A stretch of 64,000 nt of DNA from Clostridiales bacterium (GTDB lineage Bacteria; Bacillota; Clostridia; Lachnospirales; Lachnospiraceae): assembly GCA_012523775.1 (NCBI GenBank), contig JAAYTK010000058.1, positions 1-64,000 of the forward strand, read 5' to 3'. A program made the translations under genes and the position numbers. Below, one piece after another: positions 45,495 to 53,966 of this stretch (positions are counted from its first letter, which is position 1; each line of letters begins with the position of its first letter). A model generated the notes under the pieces. That model was not told the DNA's origin. It saw only the letters and a program-made list of their open reading frames with translations, and did not search any database.

Positions 45495-46553
45495 ATGACT
45501 AGAAAGACACTAAAGATTGCTACATACTGTATGATAGGTTCGTTAGCATTTATGGGAGGCACAAAAGCATCGTATGCTTCGGCACAATCAATAGCGGGGA
45601 TATCTGTTATATTGGAAGACATCAGTATAAATCCTGATATAACGACCTCAGATATTAATGATATACTGGAGCCAATTATAGAATATCAGGATTTGGCAAT
45701 AGCAAAAGTCGCAAACTACGTGAATATCAGAAGTAAGGCAAGTACTAACAGTAAAGTGGTAGGAAAGCTGTATAATAAAGGAACTGCTACAATCCTTGGA
45801 AGTGAAGGAGAATGGGTTAAGGTTAAATCGGGAAATGTAACCGGGTACATAAAATCAGATTACCTGTATACAGGAAGTAAAGTTTATGAAATGGCAGATC
45901 AGGTAAAAACCAGGCTGGCCACAATAAAGGTAAACATACTCAATGTAAGATCCGAAGCAAATCTGAATTCCTCCGTAGTAATACAGGTACCAAAGGGACA
46001 GAGATTTGAAGTGCTTAAGGAGAGTAATGATTGGATAAAGATATCTGTAGGAAGTAAATCGGGATATGTATATGCTGATTATGTGGATATAAAGACCGAT
46101 TTCAAGGAAGCTGTTTCGATAGAGGAGGAGCAACAGATAACAAAGCTGGAGAACGAGAGAAAAGAGAGACAAAAGAATAATGCGGCTTCATCTCTAAGAC
46201 AAAGGATTGTTAATTACGCCATGCGTTTCAAGGGAAATCCCTATGTATGGGGAGGCACCAGTCTGACCAGAGGTGCTGACTGCTCCGGCTTCACCCAGTC
46301 TGTACTAAAGAATTTTGGCATCTCGATACCCAGAACGTCCAGGCAGCAGTCAAGGGGAGGACGGAGAGTATCCATGGATAAAATACAACCCGGTGATCTG
46401 ATATTCTATAGAAAAAACGGAGTCGTAAATCATGTGGCAATGTATATCGGAAACGGCAAGGTTATAGGAGCGGCAAGCAGAAAAGAAGGAATAACCATCA
46501 AAAACTATAACTATAGAACACCATATAAAGCAGTGAGCTATATAAACCGCTAA
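45495..46553 (+). CDS. Secreted SH3-SH3-NlpC/P60 peptidoglycan endopeptidase
   Basis: 352 residues. A signal peptide (about residues 1-32, cleavage near ASYASAQS) leads to two bacterial SH3 domains (about 73-125 and 145-200, each with the VNIRS/LNVRS pattern and GYIKSDYL/GYVYADYV end). A coiled linker and a C-terminal NlpC/P60 domain follow. The catalytic Cys263 is in GADCSGF and His313 in VNHVAMYIGNG. It should hydrolyse stem peptides in the wall. It is a stand-alone gene between a palindromic upstream region and a repeat-rich downstream region. Confidence 0.93.
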   Translation: MTRKTLKIATYCMIGSLAFMGGTKASYASAQSIAGISVILEDISINPDITTSDINDILEPIIEYQDLAIAKVANYVNIRSKASTNSKVVGKLYNKGTATILGSEGEWVKVKSGNVTGYIKSDYLYTGSKVYEMADQVKTRLATIKVNILNVRSEANLNSSVVIQVPKGQRFEVLKESNDWIKISVGSKSGYVYADYVDIKTDFKEAVSIEEEQQITKLENERKERQKNNAASSLRQRIVNYAMRFKGNPYVWGGTSLTRGADCSGFTQSVLKNFGISIPRTSRQQSRGGRRVSMDKIQPGDLIFYRKNGVVNHVAMYIGNGKVIGAASRKEGITIKNYNYRTPYKAVSYINR

Positions 46554-46556
46554 TGA

Positions 46557-46707
46557 GTACCAGGTACGGTACCAGGTACCGTACCTGGTACCGAATATAA
46601 GCACGATACCTTACAAATCAAGGATTATCGTGCTTTTTTAATGCCTTTTGGTACCAGGTACAGGCCGATAAGGTACCAGGTACAGCCCCAAAATGTACCT
46701 GGTACGC
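46557..46707. repeat. GGTACC palindrome cluster downstream of NlpC/P60 gene
   Basis: The perfect 27-bp palindrome at 46567-46593 has the same sequence as 7065-7091 (arm CGGTACCAGGTAC). It is flanked by another GTACCAGGTACG at 46557, and further units follow at 46650 (GGTACCAGGTACAGG), 46672 (GGTACCAGGTACAGC) and 46694 (TGTACCTGGTACG). A terminator hairpin at 46599-46639 sits among them. No open frame crosses the region. Confidence 0.85.
46599..46639 (+). terminator. Rho-independent terminator after NlpC/P60 gene
   Basis: AAGCACGATA (46599-46608) pairs with TATCGTGCTT (46626-46635) and CCTT/AAGG can extend the stem; TTTTTT follows. Confidence 0.88.
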
Positions 46708-46717
46708 AAAAAATATA

Positions 46718-46775
46718 TTGACATATAATATTATATGGTATATAGTATTGTTAAAATAATAATATTATATTAGAT
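46718..46775 (+). promoter_or_regulatory. PadR operon promoter with overlapping A/T palindromes
   Basis: TTGACA (46718-46723), a 17-bp spacer and TATAGT (46741-46746). The spacer holds the perfect palindrome ATATAATATTATAT (46722-46735), and TAATATTA recurs at about 46763-46770. PadR-like repressors often bind such A/T-rich dyads in their own promoter, so autoregulation is likely. Confidence 0.75.
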
Positions 46776-46798
46776 GAATCCGGAAGGGAGTGAATGAG

Positions 46799-47116
46799 AT
46801 GGTATTCAATACCGGTTCGGCTTTACTTGATGCGATTGTGCTTGCCATTATTTCTAAGGAACCGGAAGGTACGTATGGATATAACCTGACGCAAGAGGTT
46901 CGTAAAGCAATCGAGGTTTCGGAATCAACTTTATATCCTGTGCTGCGTAGGCTACAGAAGGATGGCTGTCTGGAAACATATGATATGGAATTTGCCGGAC
47001 GTAATAGAAGATACTATAAAATCACAGACACCGGTCTGGCACAGTTAAGATTATATATGAGTGAATGGGTTATCTATTATAAGAAAATAAACAATATTTT
47101 TGAGGGAGTGAAATAG
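46799..47116 (+). CDS. PadR-family transcriptional regulator
   Basis: 105 residues from the ATG at 46799, eight bases after AAGGGAG; an in-frame GTG three codons earlier is less likely. The winged helix has YGYNLTQEVRKAIEVSESTL and YPVLRRLQKDGCLETYD, then the beta wing GRNRRYYKITDTGLAQL. The short form lacks the long C-terminal helices of PadR-s2. PadR, DUF1700 and DUF4097 genes regularly occur together in Firmicutes and are linked to envelope stress. The stop is immediately followed by the DUF1700 start. Confidence 0.93.
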   Translation: MVFNTGSALLDAIVLAIISKEPEGTYGYNLTQEVRKAIEVSESTLYPVLRRLQKDGCLETYDMEFAGRNRRYYKITDTGLAQLRLYMSEWVIYYKKINNIFEGVK

Positions 47117-47809
47117 ATGTCTAGGTTTGATTTTATGAGAAAACTGGAGAGCTTACTGTCTGATATACCCTTAGAAGAGCGAAATGAAGCTTTAAAATAT
47201 TACAATGATTATTTTGATGATGCGGGAGTGGATAATGAGGAGAACATAATCAATGAACTTGGAACTCCTGAAAGAATAGCGGGTATCATTAAAGCGGAGC
47301 TTAGGGCGGAGAGAAGCTCCGGTCAGGACAGAGGTGTCTTTACTGAAAAGGGATACAAGGATACTGTCTATGAGGAAAAGAAATTCGAGGTTATTAAGCC
47401 TCAGGAGAGACAGGAGAGAGCAGAACAAAACAGCAACAATAATGCAAATCTCATACTTATTATTCTTATCTGTATATTTGCATTACCTGTTGGAATTCCT
47501 CTGTTTTTTACGGTTTTGGGCTTGATTATAGCTGCTATTGCCGTTGTGGTATCATTATTATTCGGATTTGGAATCATAGGCATAGCCTTAGTTCCTTCAG
47601 GTATAGCCATGATTTTTGCCGGACTCGTAAAAATGGGGATTCCAACCATTGGACTTTCTCTTTGCGGAGGAGGGCTGGTCTTATTAGGTCTTGGGGTATT
47701 ACTTGTCATGCTGAGTGTTTGGTTATGCAAAACATTACTTCCGGCAATTATAAAGGGAATAGTTAATATCTGCAGACTTCCCTTTAAGAATAGGAGTGTG
47801 AGCGCATGA
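47117..47809 (+). CDS. DUF1700 membrane protein
   Basis: 230 residues. The N-terminal 60-70 residues form the DUF1700 helical domain (FMRKLESLLSDIPLEERNEAL, YYNDYFDDAG). A charged linker follows, then four hydrophobic helices (about 113-215). The family is usually adjacent to PadR and DUF4097 and thought to act in the same response, with no known catalytic function. It starts directly after the PadR stop and its own stop overlaps the next start by four bases (ATGA), so the three genes are coupled. Confidence 0.9.
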   Translation: MSRFDFMRKLESLLSDIPLEERNEALKYYNDYFDDAGVDNEENIINELGTPERIAGIIKAELRAERSSGQDRGVFTEKGYKDTVYEEKKFEVIKPQERQERAEQNSNNNANLILIILICIFALPVGIPLFFTVLGLIIAAIAVVVSLLFGFGIIGIALVPSGIAMIFAGLVKMGIPTIGLSLCGGGLVLLGLGVLLVMLSVWLCKTLLPAIIKGIVNICRLPFKNRSVSA

Positions 47810-48654
47810 AGGTAATTACAAAAATCACTTTGAGTGTTGCATTAATCTGTATCGGAGTCGGAATCGGATTACTGTTTATAGCAGGTGGTAGGAGATCATC
47901 TTTTAAATATACATCCGCCTATTCTGTCGAGAACACAGTGAAGGATGTTAAAAGGATGGAAATAAGTATTGATTACGGTGAATTGACCATAACCCAGGGA
48001 GATGAGTTTTCCATTTCGGCGAATAATCTGTATAACACGGATGACCTTAATTCTTATGTATCCGACGGAACATGGGTTATAAGTCATGATACAAGCTACG
48101 GATTTAGATTATTTGGTTTTAGTATTCCTGTTTCAATTGGAGGAATAGAAGATTTTAATTCTCCGAGAATATATATAACCGTACCTAAGGATTTTCATGC
48201 AGAAGAGATTAAGGTTATTTTAAATGCAGGAGTGCTAAGGACCGATAACCTAAGTGCCGACAGAGGAAGATTTAAGGTAAATGCAGGCTTTCTGGAGATA
48301 GACGGCCTGGAGATTAACGAAGAAATAAACGTCTCAGTCGATGCAGGATATATTAAACTAAAGAAGGTTGATATTAAGAACCTAATAGCCGATTGTAATA
48401 TTGGTTCTATAAACATAGCAGGATTAGTGACCGGGGACAATAGAGTATACTGTGATTTAGGCAAAATCAAATTAGATATTGATGATAATATGGATAATTA
48501 TTCCTTTGATATTGATTCTGATTTTGGAAATGTTATAATTAATGATAGAAGCTATTATAAAAGGAATATTAATAGATACAGCTCTAATGACAAAGGGAAC
48601 TTCCTGTTAAGAGTTAATCTTGGAAATGTGTCTTTGGATTTTCGTGACCCCTAG
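47806..48654 (+). CDS. DUF4097 beta-helix-like surface protein
   Basis: 282 residues. One N-terminal membrane anchor (about residues 7-27) precedes an exported domain of short repeating beta strands typical of DUF4097 (IYITVPKDFHAEEIKVILNAG, GRFKVNAGFLEIDGLEI, GYIKLKKVDIKNL, GNVIINDRSYYKRN, GNVSLDF). The family is a putative adhesin or polymeric-surface fold of unknown role. It is the third gene of the PadR-DUF1700-DUF4097 unit. Confidence 0.88.
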   Translation: MKVITKITLSVALICIGVGIGLLFIAGGRRSSFKYTSAYSVENTVKDVKRMEISIDYGELTITQGDEFSISANNLYNTDDLNSYVSDGTWVISHDTSYGFRLFGFSIPVSIGGIEDFNSPRIYITVPKDFHAEEIKVILNAGVLRTDNLSADRGRFKVNAGFLEIDGLEINEEINVSVDAGYIKLKKVDIKNLIADCNIGSINIAGLVTGDNRVYCDLGKIKLDIDDNMDNYSFDIDSDFGNVIINDRSYYKRNINRYSSNDKGNFLLRVNLGNVSLDFRDP

Positions 48655-48766
48655 CATAATATTTTTATAAATAAATATATAAAATATGAGTAATAAATAT
48701 AGCGGATTTGACCTATAGACTTATCCGCATAAGGTATAGATAAGAAGGATAGAGAGGAGGGTTTTC

Positions 48767-48955
48767 ATGGAGCCTAAAAAGTTATATCGTTCAAATAGGG
48801 ATAAGATGATTTGTGGCGTATGTGCAGGAATTGCAGAGTATCTTAATATGGATCCTACTGTTATAAGGCTGTTATGGGTTTTATTCAGTGTTTTTGGAGT
48901 AGGACTGTTCGTTTATATTATTGCTGCAATTATTATGCCGGTTAAAGAATACTAA
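48767..48955 (+). CDS. PspC-domain protein
   Basis: 62 residues, a single PspC domain: KLYRSNRDKMICGVCAGIAEYLNMDPTVIRL-type start followed by a hydrophobic hairpin (about 31-57) ending IIMPVKEY. The family is named after the phage-shock protein that senses membrane stress. GAGAGGAGGGTTTTC gives a strong start. It lies 112 bp after DUF4097 and fits the envelope-stress theme of the three genes before it. A structured RNA candidate starts about 10 bp after its stop. Confidence 0.92.
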   Translation: MEPKKLYRSNRDKMICGVCAGIAEYLNMDPTVIRLLWVLFSVFGVGLFVYIIAAIIMPVKEY

Positions 48956-48965
48956 TAAATTAAAG

Positions 48966-49142
48966 TGAATAAGGGACCGTTAAAATATACAGGAGATTAC
49001 TCTATTCCAACACTCGTGTCTACAACCGTAAAAGCACACAAGGTAAATGTCTTAAACGGAGCAAGGTCCGCTTAAGACAAAGTGGGTGTATAATGAGTAT
49101 ATAGGTAATCTCCTGTTGTATATAACAGTCCCTTATTTTTTA
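48966..49142 (+). ncRNA. Candidate structured noncoding RNA (about 175 nt), family not identified
   Basis: The ends pair: AATAAGGGAC (48968-48977) with GTCCCTTATT (49128-49137), followed by a T run. A second long stem is CAGGAGATTAC (48990-49000) with GTAATCTCCTG (49105-49115), with an internal loop between the two. Inside are an apical hairpin (TGTCTTAA 49048-49055 with TTAAGACA 49072-49079, plus CGGA/TCCG) and a possible ACACTC/GGGTGT pairing. No frame is open across it. The T run after the right-hand arm supports plus-strand orientation. The overall plan, a long closing stem, a large central loop and an apical stem, recalls 6S RNA in outline; the raiA motif is another thing to test. No convincing promoter was found, so it could also be a processed 3' UTR of pspC. 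Confidence 0.65.
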
Positions 49143-49165
49143 CAGTCCATTTTTACAGTAAAATA

Positions 49166-49525
49166 CTAATCTAAAACTTTTGAAATAATTTTTATAATCT
49201 GCTCTGCTTCGAAGGGTTTTGTTAAGAATTCAACGGCACCGTATTTAATGGCATCCACCATCTTGGTTTTTTGCCCAGCTGCTGTCACCATAACAACCTT
49301 GGCATTCTTATCAGTATCCATAATCTCCTTCAATGCTTGCAGTCCATCCATTACCGGCATAGTGATATCCATAGTAGTAATATCAGGTTGAAGCTCCTTG
49401 TACTTGACAACAGCCTCTTCTCCGTTAATAGCTTCCCCGACTACCTCATGTCCACTATCCTCAAGAATATTTCTGAGTATTTTTCTTGAAGTTTTGGAAT
49501 CATCAACTATAAGAATTTTTGCCAT
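49166..49525 (-). CDS. cheY: CheY-like single-domain response regulator
   Basis: 119 residues, receiver domain only. Acidic pocket VDDSKTSR, phosphoacceptor Asp in TTMDITMPVMDGLQAL near residue 53, Thr in VMVTAAG near 82, and Lys in FLTKPFEAE near 103. It presumably binds the flagellar switch or acts as a phosphate sink. It is read on the minus strand 11 bp after the CheX-like gene, so the two form a small unit away from any other chemotaxis gene in the window. Confidence 0.93.
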   Translation of the reverse strand: MAKILIVDDSKTSRKILRNILEDSGHEVVGEAINGEEAVVKYKELQPDITTMDITMPVMDGLQALKEIMDTDKNAKVVMVTAAGQKTKMVDAIKYGAVEFLTKPFEAEQIIKIISKVLD

Positions 49526-49536
49526 ATCTACTCCTC

Positions 49537-50424
49537 CTACTTTATTTCAACCTTATGGTCGACAACGACCAATAAGTCGGATTGTTTTCTGTCTATAACT
49601 ATAGGTACAACATATATATCACCATCAGTCAACAAGGTTTTGTTCTTATTAAATTTAGGAGGTGTCATATCAATATGTATATCCTCTGTGCTTAGCTTAG
49701 AAGCATATAATCCATTGCTACAGTTAATGAATTCGCAGACGGAGTCAAATGCATCCTCATCCAAACTTTCAAATTCTTCTTTAGCAAACGGACTTGCTAT
49801 CTTTAACAGAGCGTCATCCTCGCCAGCAAATGCCACGAATAATTCATGGTCTCCTATAAGCTGCTGATACGCAATGGAATCAAGTTTGTATTCCTTAGTC
49901 ATATATGCTTTCTTTAGTTTAATATTATTATTAATAAACCGTATTATATTTCGTATTGCCAGTGTTATACACTCGCCTGCCAACGGAATATTAGTATCTA
50001 CAAATACAGGAATTATTCTGTCAATATCACCGGATTTGAGTGCTTCAAGTTCTGTATCTGAAAAATTATTTTCATTCTTAAAATTCTCGAGTGCTGACTC
50101 GATTTGGTCCATAGTCATAATATTATTTTCCGTTAGTGTCTGAACAAACTTAAGATAGGAATTTCCCTGTAGATTTAACAAATAATTAACTTCTTCCTTA
50201 AGTAAATACCCCTTCTCAATAGCCATGTCACCAAAACGACTATCCTTTTGCTTTTGTAGCTCATTAAGCTCCTCAGCTTGTTTTGTAGTCAACAGTTTTT
50301 CGGCAACAGCAATCAGTCCTAATTTGGCACGGGATGTTTGTTGCTGCTTCATGACTTCCTCCAGCTGAGATTGAGAAATTATATTCCTTTCTAATAAGTA
50401 ATCCCCAAAATAAAGCCCGAACAT
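49537..50424 (-). CDS. CheX-like phosphatase domain protein with N-terminal helical domain
   Basis: 295 residues. The first 125 or so residues contain two copies of a helical motif (FGDYLLERNIISQSQLEEVM and FGDMAIEKGYLLKEEVNYLL), like the N-terminal domain of GspE/MshE ATPases, which can bind c-di-GMP. Residues about 140-295 look like CheX/CheC: the dephosphorylation signature ExxN is seen in CEFINCSNG. It would dephosphorylate CheY-P encoded next door. Fusing a possible nucleotide-binding module to a CheY phosphatase fits the two c-di-GMP enzymes in this window, but that link is inference. CGAAAGGAGAAATATC precedes the ATG. Confidence 0.8.
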   Translation of the reverse strand: MFGLYFGDYLLERNIISQSQLEEVMKQQQTSRAKLGLIAVAEKLLTTKQAEELNELQKQKDSRFGDMAIEKGYLLKEEVNYLLNLQGNSYLKFVQTLTENNIMTMDQIESALENFKNENNFSDTELEALKSGDIDRIIPVFVDTNIPLAGECITLAIRNIIRFINNNIKLKKAYMTKEYKLDSIAYQQLIGDHELFVAFAGEDDALLKIASPFAKEEFESLDEDAFDSVCEFINCSNGLYASKLSTEDIHIDMTPPKFNKNKTLLTDGDIYVVPIVIDRKQSDLLVVVDHKVEIK

Positions 50425-50795
50425 GATATTTCTCCTTTCGTTTCAGTAATTCTTCCCTATTACGCTTATAATAATTATATTCTACCTAATTTTACCACTA
50501 GGAACCATATATATATAATATACAACAAAATTAATAAAAAATATAGTCTTTATTTGAAAATAATCAAATTTTTATTAAAAAGTGTAAATTGTACCAACAA
50601 TAATGTAAAATAATGTCTACTTTTGACAATAAAAATAAAAAACATTAACTAAATCGAGCAAATGTTGAACATTATTATGCAAATTGTATCAATTACGCAT
50701 ACTAATAGGCATGGATTTCGACTTAAAATATTGATGACAATTATGTCCACCTATGTTAAAGTAATGAATAAGTTAAGAGAATGTTGGAGGTAGAC
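50425..50795. other. A/T-rich divergent intergenic region between cheX-like gene and argS
   Basis: 371 bp without an open frame of note. It is strongly A/T rich. TTGACA at 50623-50628 has only a poor -10 (TAACTA) 17 bp downstream. GACA-ATTA-TGTC forms a short dyad near 50735. On the minus strand TATAAT occurs near 50480 for the cheX-like gene without a clear -35. I see no T-box features (no TGGTACCACG-like element, no terminator) before argS. Confidence 0.6.
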
Positions 50796-52568
50796 ATGAA
50801 GAAATTAGTAGAATTAATATCCGAGGATGTTACGCAGGCATTTATATCAAAAGGATACGATGAAAAATACGGAGTTGTAACACCGTCAAATAGACCGGAC
50901 CTTTGCCAGTTTCAGTGTAACGGAGCAATGGCGGCGGCAAAAGCATATAAGAAAGCACCGATTATGATTGCACAGGAGATTGTTGAGGTGCTGCAGGATA
51001 ACAGCAGAATCAAAGAGATTACGGCAGTTATGCCCGGCTTTATAAATATTACCTTGAGTGATGAATTCCTGGCCGAGTATATAAATGATATGCGGATTAA
51101 TAAGGATTTTGGCTGTGAGAAGGAGAAATCACCGAAGAAGGTTATTATTGATTATGGCGGCCCCAATATCGCAAAGCCTCTTCATGTAGGCCACATGCGT
51201 TCGGCTATCATAGGTGAGAGCCTAAAACGTATATTCAAATTCATGGGAAATGATGCAATCGGTGATGTGCATCTGGGCGACTGGGGCACACCGATGGGAT
51301 TGGTTATCGCCGAGCTTAAAAGAAGGAAGCCCGATCTGATTTATTTTGACGATAACTACACCGAAGAATACCCGGCAGAGGCTCCGTTTACCATATCTGA
51401 GCTGGAGGAAATCTATCCGGCGGCAAGTGCATATTCCAAGGAAAATCCGGAGTTTCTGGAAGAAGCAAAGCGTATTACCTACCTTATGCAAAACGGTCAT
51501 AGGGGATATATGGCTCTTTGGAAGCACATGCAGGATGTGTCTGTAACGGATCTTAAGAAAATCTATGATAACCTAAATGTGTCCTTCGAGCTTTGGAAGA
51601 AGGAAAGTGATGCACAGCCTTATGTTAAAGATATGGTTGAGTATCTTAAAATTAATAATTATGCACGTTTAAGTGATGGAGCATTAGTAGTAGATGTAAA
51701 AGAAGAGGCTGATACCAAAGAAATTCCACCATTCATGATTCTAAAATCTGACGGTGCCACATTGTACAGCACTACCGATTTGGCAACCATAGTGGAGAGA
51801 ATGAAGCTGTTTGATCCTGACCACATTATATACATTACAGATAAGAGGCAGGAGTTGCATTTTGAAATTGTATTTCGATGTGCAAAGAAGACAAAGCTGG
51901 TGAAGGAGGATACAAAGCTTCAGTTTATCGGCTTTGGTACCATGAACGGTAAGGACGGCAAGCCCTTTAAGACCAGGGATGGCGGCGTTCTTCGCTTGGA
52001 ATATCTTATAAAGATGGTAACCGATGAGGTGTACCGCAAGATTATGGAAAGCAGAAGCATGGATGAAGAGGAGGCAAAGCAGATAGCAGCAAAGGTCGGT
52101 TTGGCCGCCTTAAAATACGGAGACTTATCGAATCAGGCATCCAAGGACTATGTATTTGACCTGGAGCGCTTTACTTCCTTTGAGGGAAATTCGGGACCCT
52201 ATATACTCTATACAATAGTCAGAATCAAATCCATCCTGGAAAAATTCAATGCCACAGGAAAGAGCATTAGTTCCGATATGCGTATTCTACCCGCTTCATC
52301 AGCGGTAGAGAGGGAGCTTATGCTGCAGATTACAAGGTTTAGCGATTTGATACATTTGGCATATGAGGAGCAGGCTCCCCATAGGATATGCCAGTATATA
52401 TATGATTTGGCCGATAAATTCAGTAGCTTTTATCATGACACGAAGGTAATCTCTGAGGATTACAGCGAGGAAAGGCAGGGCTCATTAATCCTTATGATTA
52501 CCCTTATACAGGAAATACTGCTGACCTGCATAGACCTACTTGGATTTGAGGCTCCGGATCGTATGTAA
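50796..52568 (+). CDS. argS: Arginyl-tRNA synthetase
   Basis: 590 residues from the ATG at 50796; the upstream ATG at 50781 overlaps its GGAGGTAG site. Class I synthetase with the HIGH-type motif in KPLHVGHMRSAIIG near residue 130 and the arginine-specific stretch GDWGTPMGLVI. As in many ArgS proteins a canonical KMSK is absent, replaced by GKDGKPFKTRDGG. The C-terminal DALR anticodon domain is present (YLYD-like CQYIYDLADKFSSFYHDTKV). It is followed by the AAA ATPase, pyrC and pyrF in the same direction with short gaps. Confidence 0.96.
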   Translation: MKKLVELISEDVTQAFISKGYDEKYGVVTPSNRPDLCQFQCNGAMAAAKAYKKAPIMIAQEIVEVLQDNSRIKEITAVMPGFINITLSDEFLAEYINDMRINKDFGCEKEKSPKKVIIDYGGPNIAKPLHVGHMRSAIIGESLKRIFKFMGNDAIGDVHLGDWGTPMGLVIAELKRRKPDLIYFDDNYTEEYPAEAPFTISELEEIYPAASAYSKENPEFLEEAKRITYLMQNGHRGYMALWKHMQDVSVTDLKKIYDNLNVSFELWKKESDAQPYVKDMVEYLKINNYARLSDGALVVDVKEEADTKEIPPFMILKSDGATLYSTTDLATIVERMKLFDPDHIIYITDKRQELHFEIVFRCAKKTKLVKEDTKLQFIGFGTMNGKDGKPFKTRDGGVLRLEYLIKMVTDEVYRKIMESRSMDEEEAKQIAAKVGLAALKYGDLSNQASKDYVFDLERFTSFEGNSGPYILYTIVRIKSILEKFNATGKSISSDMRILPASSAVERELMLQITRFSDLIHLAYEEQAPHRICQYIYDLADKFSSFYHDTKVISEDYSEERQGSLILMITLIQEILLTCIDLLGFEAPDRM

Positions 52569-52570
52569 TC

Positions 52571-52595
52571 GGTACCTAATCGGTATCAGGTACCC
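52571..52595. repeat. GGTACC-family repeat between argS and the ATPase gene
   Basis: GGTACC at 52571-52576 and CGGTATCAGGTACCC at 52581-52595 are degenerate units of the family seen at 7065 and 46567. The element ends just before the ribosome-binding site of the next gene. Confidence 0.55.
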
Positions 52596-52609
52596 TTATG
52601 GAGGTTATG

Positions 52610-53944
52610 ATGTATCGCTTAATATCAAAAATATCGGTATATAAAAATTTTGATGAAGACAATCTAATAGTAAAGCTGTCAAAAATCTTCCTGGAAATGG
52701 ATTATATTAAGAAGATGAACAATCCTCCGGGTTTGGATGATATTGATAAGGATGGCTTTATATCCAGAATATATACCCTTATCAACGAGCTTTTAGATGT
52801 TGCCACTATGTATGGATTTGATGAGAATCTATGGCAGAACTATCTGGCATATACATTGGCGAATATGGAGAATCCATTTACGATCACCTGTGAGAAGACG
52901 GGGGCCAGAGACGGTACGGTCAACCGGCTTGCGAAAGCAGACCTTAAAATATTCATGGACTTATTTCACTATGATTTTAGTGATATTGAAAAGGAACTGG
53001 GGATTGACTGTTTTTCCGTTATCACTGATTATAAGGCCATAGAAAAGAGCAGCGGAAGATACAATAAGAGTGTCAGCGACAAGGTTAGAATGCTCAGCAC
53101 CAAAATTGCTTCGGCCGAGAATGAGGAAGAGGCCTTTACAATAGTGACTAATTTCTATCGGGATTACGGTGTTGGGAAATTGGGGCTTAACAAGGCATTT
53201 CGATTATCCCGAGAGCACGGGAAGCTGGAGCTTGTTCCCATTACTAACACCCTGGAGGTAAGGCTTTCTGATTTGGTTGGCTATGAACAGCAGAAACAGA
53301 AGCTTATAGATAATACCAGAGCCTTTGTGGAGGGTAAGAGAGCCAACAATGTTCTGCTGTTTGGTGACAGCGGCACAGGTAAATCCACGTCTGTAAAGGC
53401 TATTCTTAATGAATATTACGATAAAGGTCTTCGTATGATTGAAATCTATAAGCACCAGTTTAAGGACCTGTCAACAGTTATATCTCTTATAAAGAACAGA
53501 AATTACAGATTTATTATATTTATGGATGATCTGTCGTTTGAAGAGTTTGAGATTGAGTATAAATATCTTAAGGCTGTGATTGAGGGAGGTCTTGAGATTA
53601 GACCTGATAATGTGCTTATATATGCTACGTCCAATCGAAGGCATCTTATAAGAGAAACATGGAATGACAGAACTGACATGGAGACCGATGGAGACATACA
53701 TCGTTCGGACACCATGGAGGAGAAGCTGTCATTGGTAGACCGCTTTGGAATAACGATTAATTTCTCGTCACCTTCTCCTAAGGAATATCTGGAGATAGTT
53801 AAGCAGCTTGCCATAAGACAGGGAATAAACCATCTTACACAGGATGAGCTCTTTGCCGAAGCAAAAAAATGGGAGCTGCATCATGGAGGTTTATCGGGAC
53901 GTACAGCCCAACAGTTTATTGATTATCTGGCGGGTAGGATATAA
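52610..53944 (+). CDS. AAA ATPase of the DUF815 family
   Basis: 444 residues from the ATG at 52610, five bases after GGAGG; two earlier in-frame ATGs overlap or crowd that site. Residues about 1-200 are a helical region without a known domain. The P-loop [16 protein letters not shown] is near residue 250, Walker B is [12 protein letters not shown], and sensor-like ATSNRRHL follows, all typical of DUF815 ATPases. The family is widespread in clostridia and of unknown function. It lies between argS and pyrC in what looks like one transcription unit. Confidence 0.85.
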   Translation: MYRLISKISVYKNFDEDNLIVKLSKIFLEMDYIKKMNNPPGLDDIDKDGFISRIYTLINELLDVATMYGFDENLWQNYLAYTLANMENPFTITCEKTGARDGTVNRLAKADLKIFMDLFHYDFSDIEKELGIDCFSVITDYKAIEKSSGRYNKSVSDKVRMLSTKIASAENEEEAFTIVTNFYRDYGVGKLGLNKAFRLSREHGKLELVPITNTLEVRLSDLVGYEQQKQKLIDNTRAFVEGKRANNVLLFGDSGTGKSTSVKAILNEYYDKGLRMIEIYKHQFKDLSTVISLIKNRNYRFIIFMDDLSFEEFEIEYKYLKAVIEGGLEIRPDNVLIYATSNRRHLIRETWNDRTDMETDGDIHRSDTMEEKLSLVDRFGITINFSSPSPKEYLEIVKQLAIRQGINHLTQDELFAEAKKWELHHGGLSGRTAQQFIDYLAGRI

Positions 53945-53966
53945 ATGCATGAGGAGGGGGTAACCT

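Noticed and set aside
50425..50795. T-box leader before argS
   Set aside because: No TGGTACCACG-like antiterminator, no terminator stem and no AGAGAGG element; only A/T-rich spacer.
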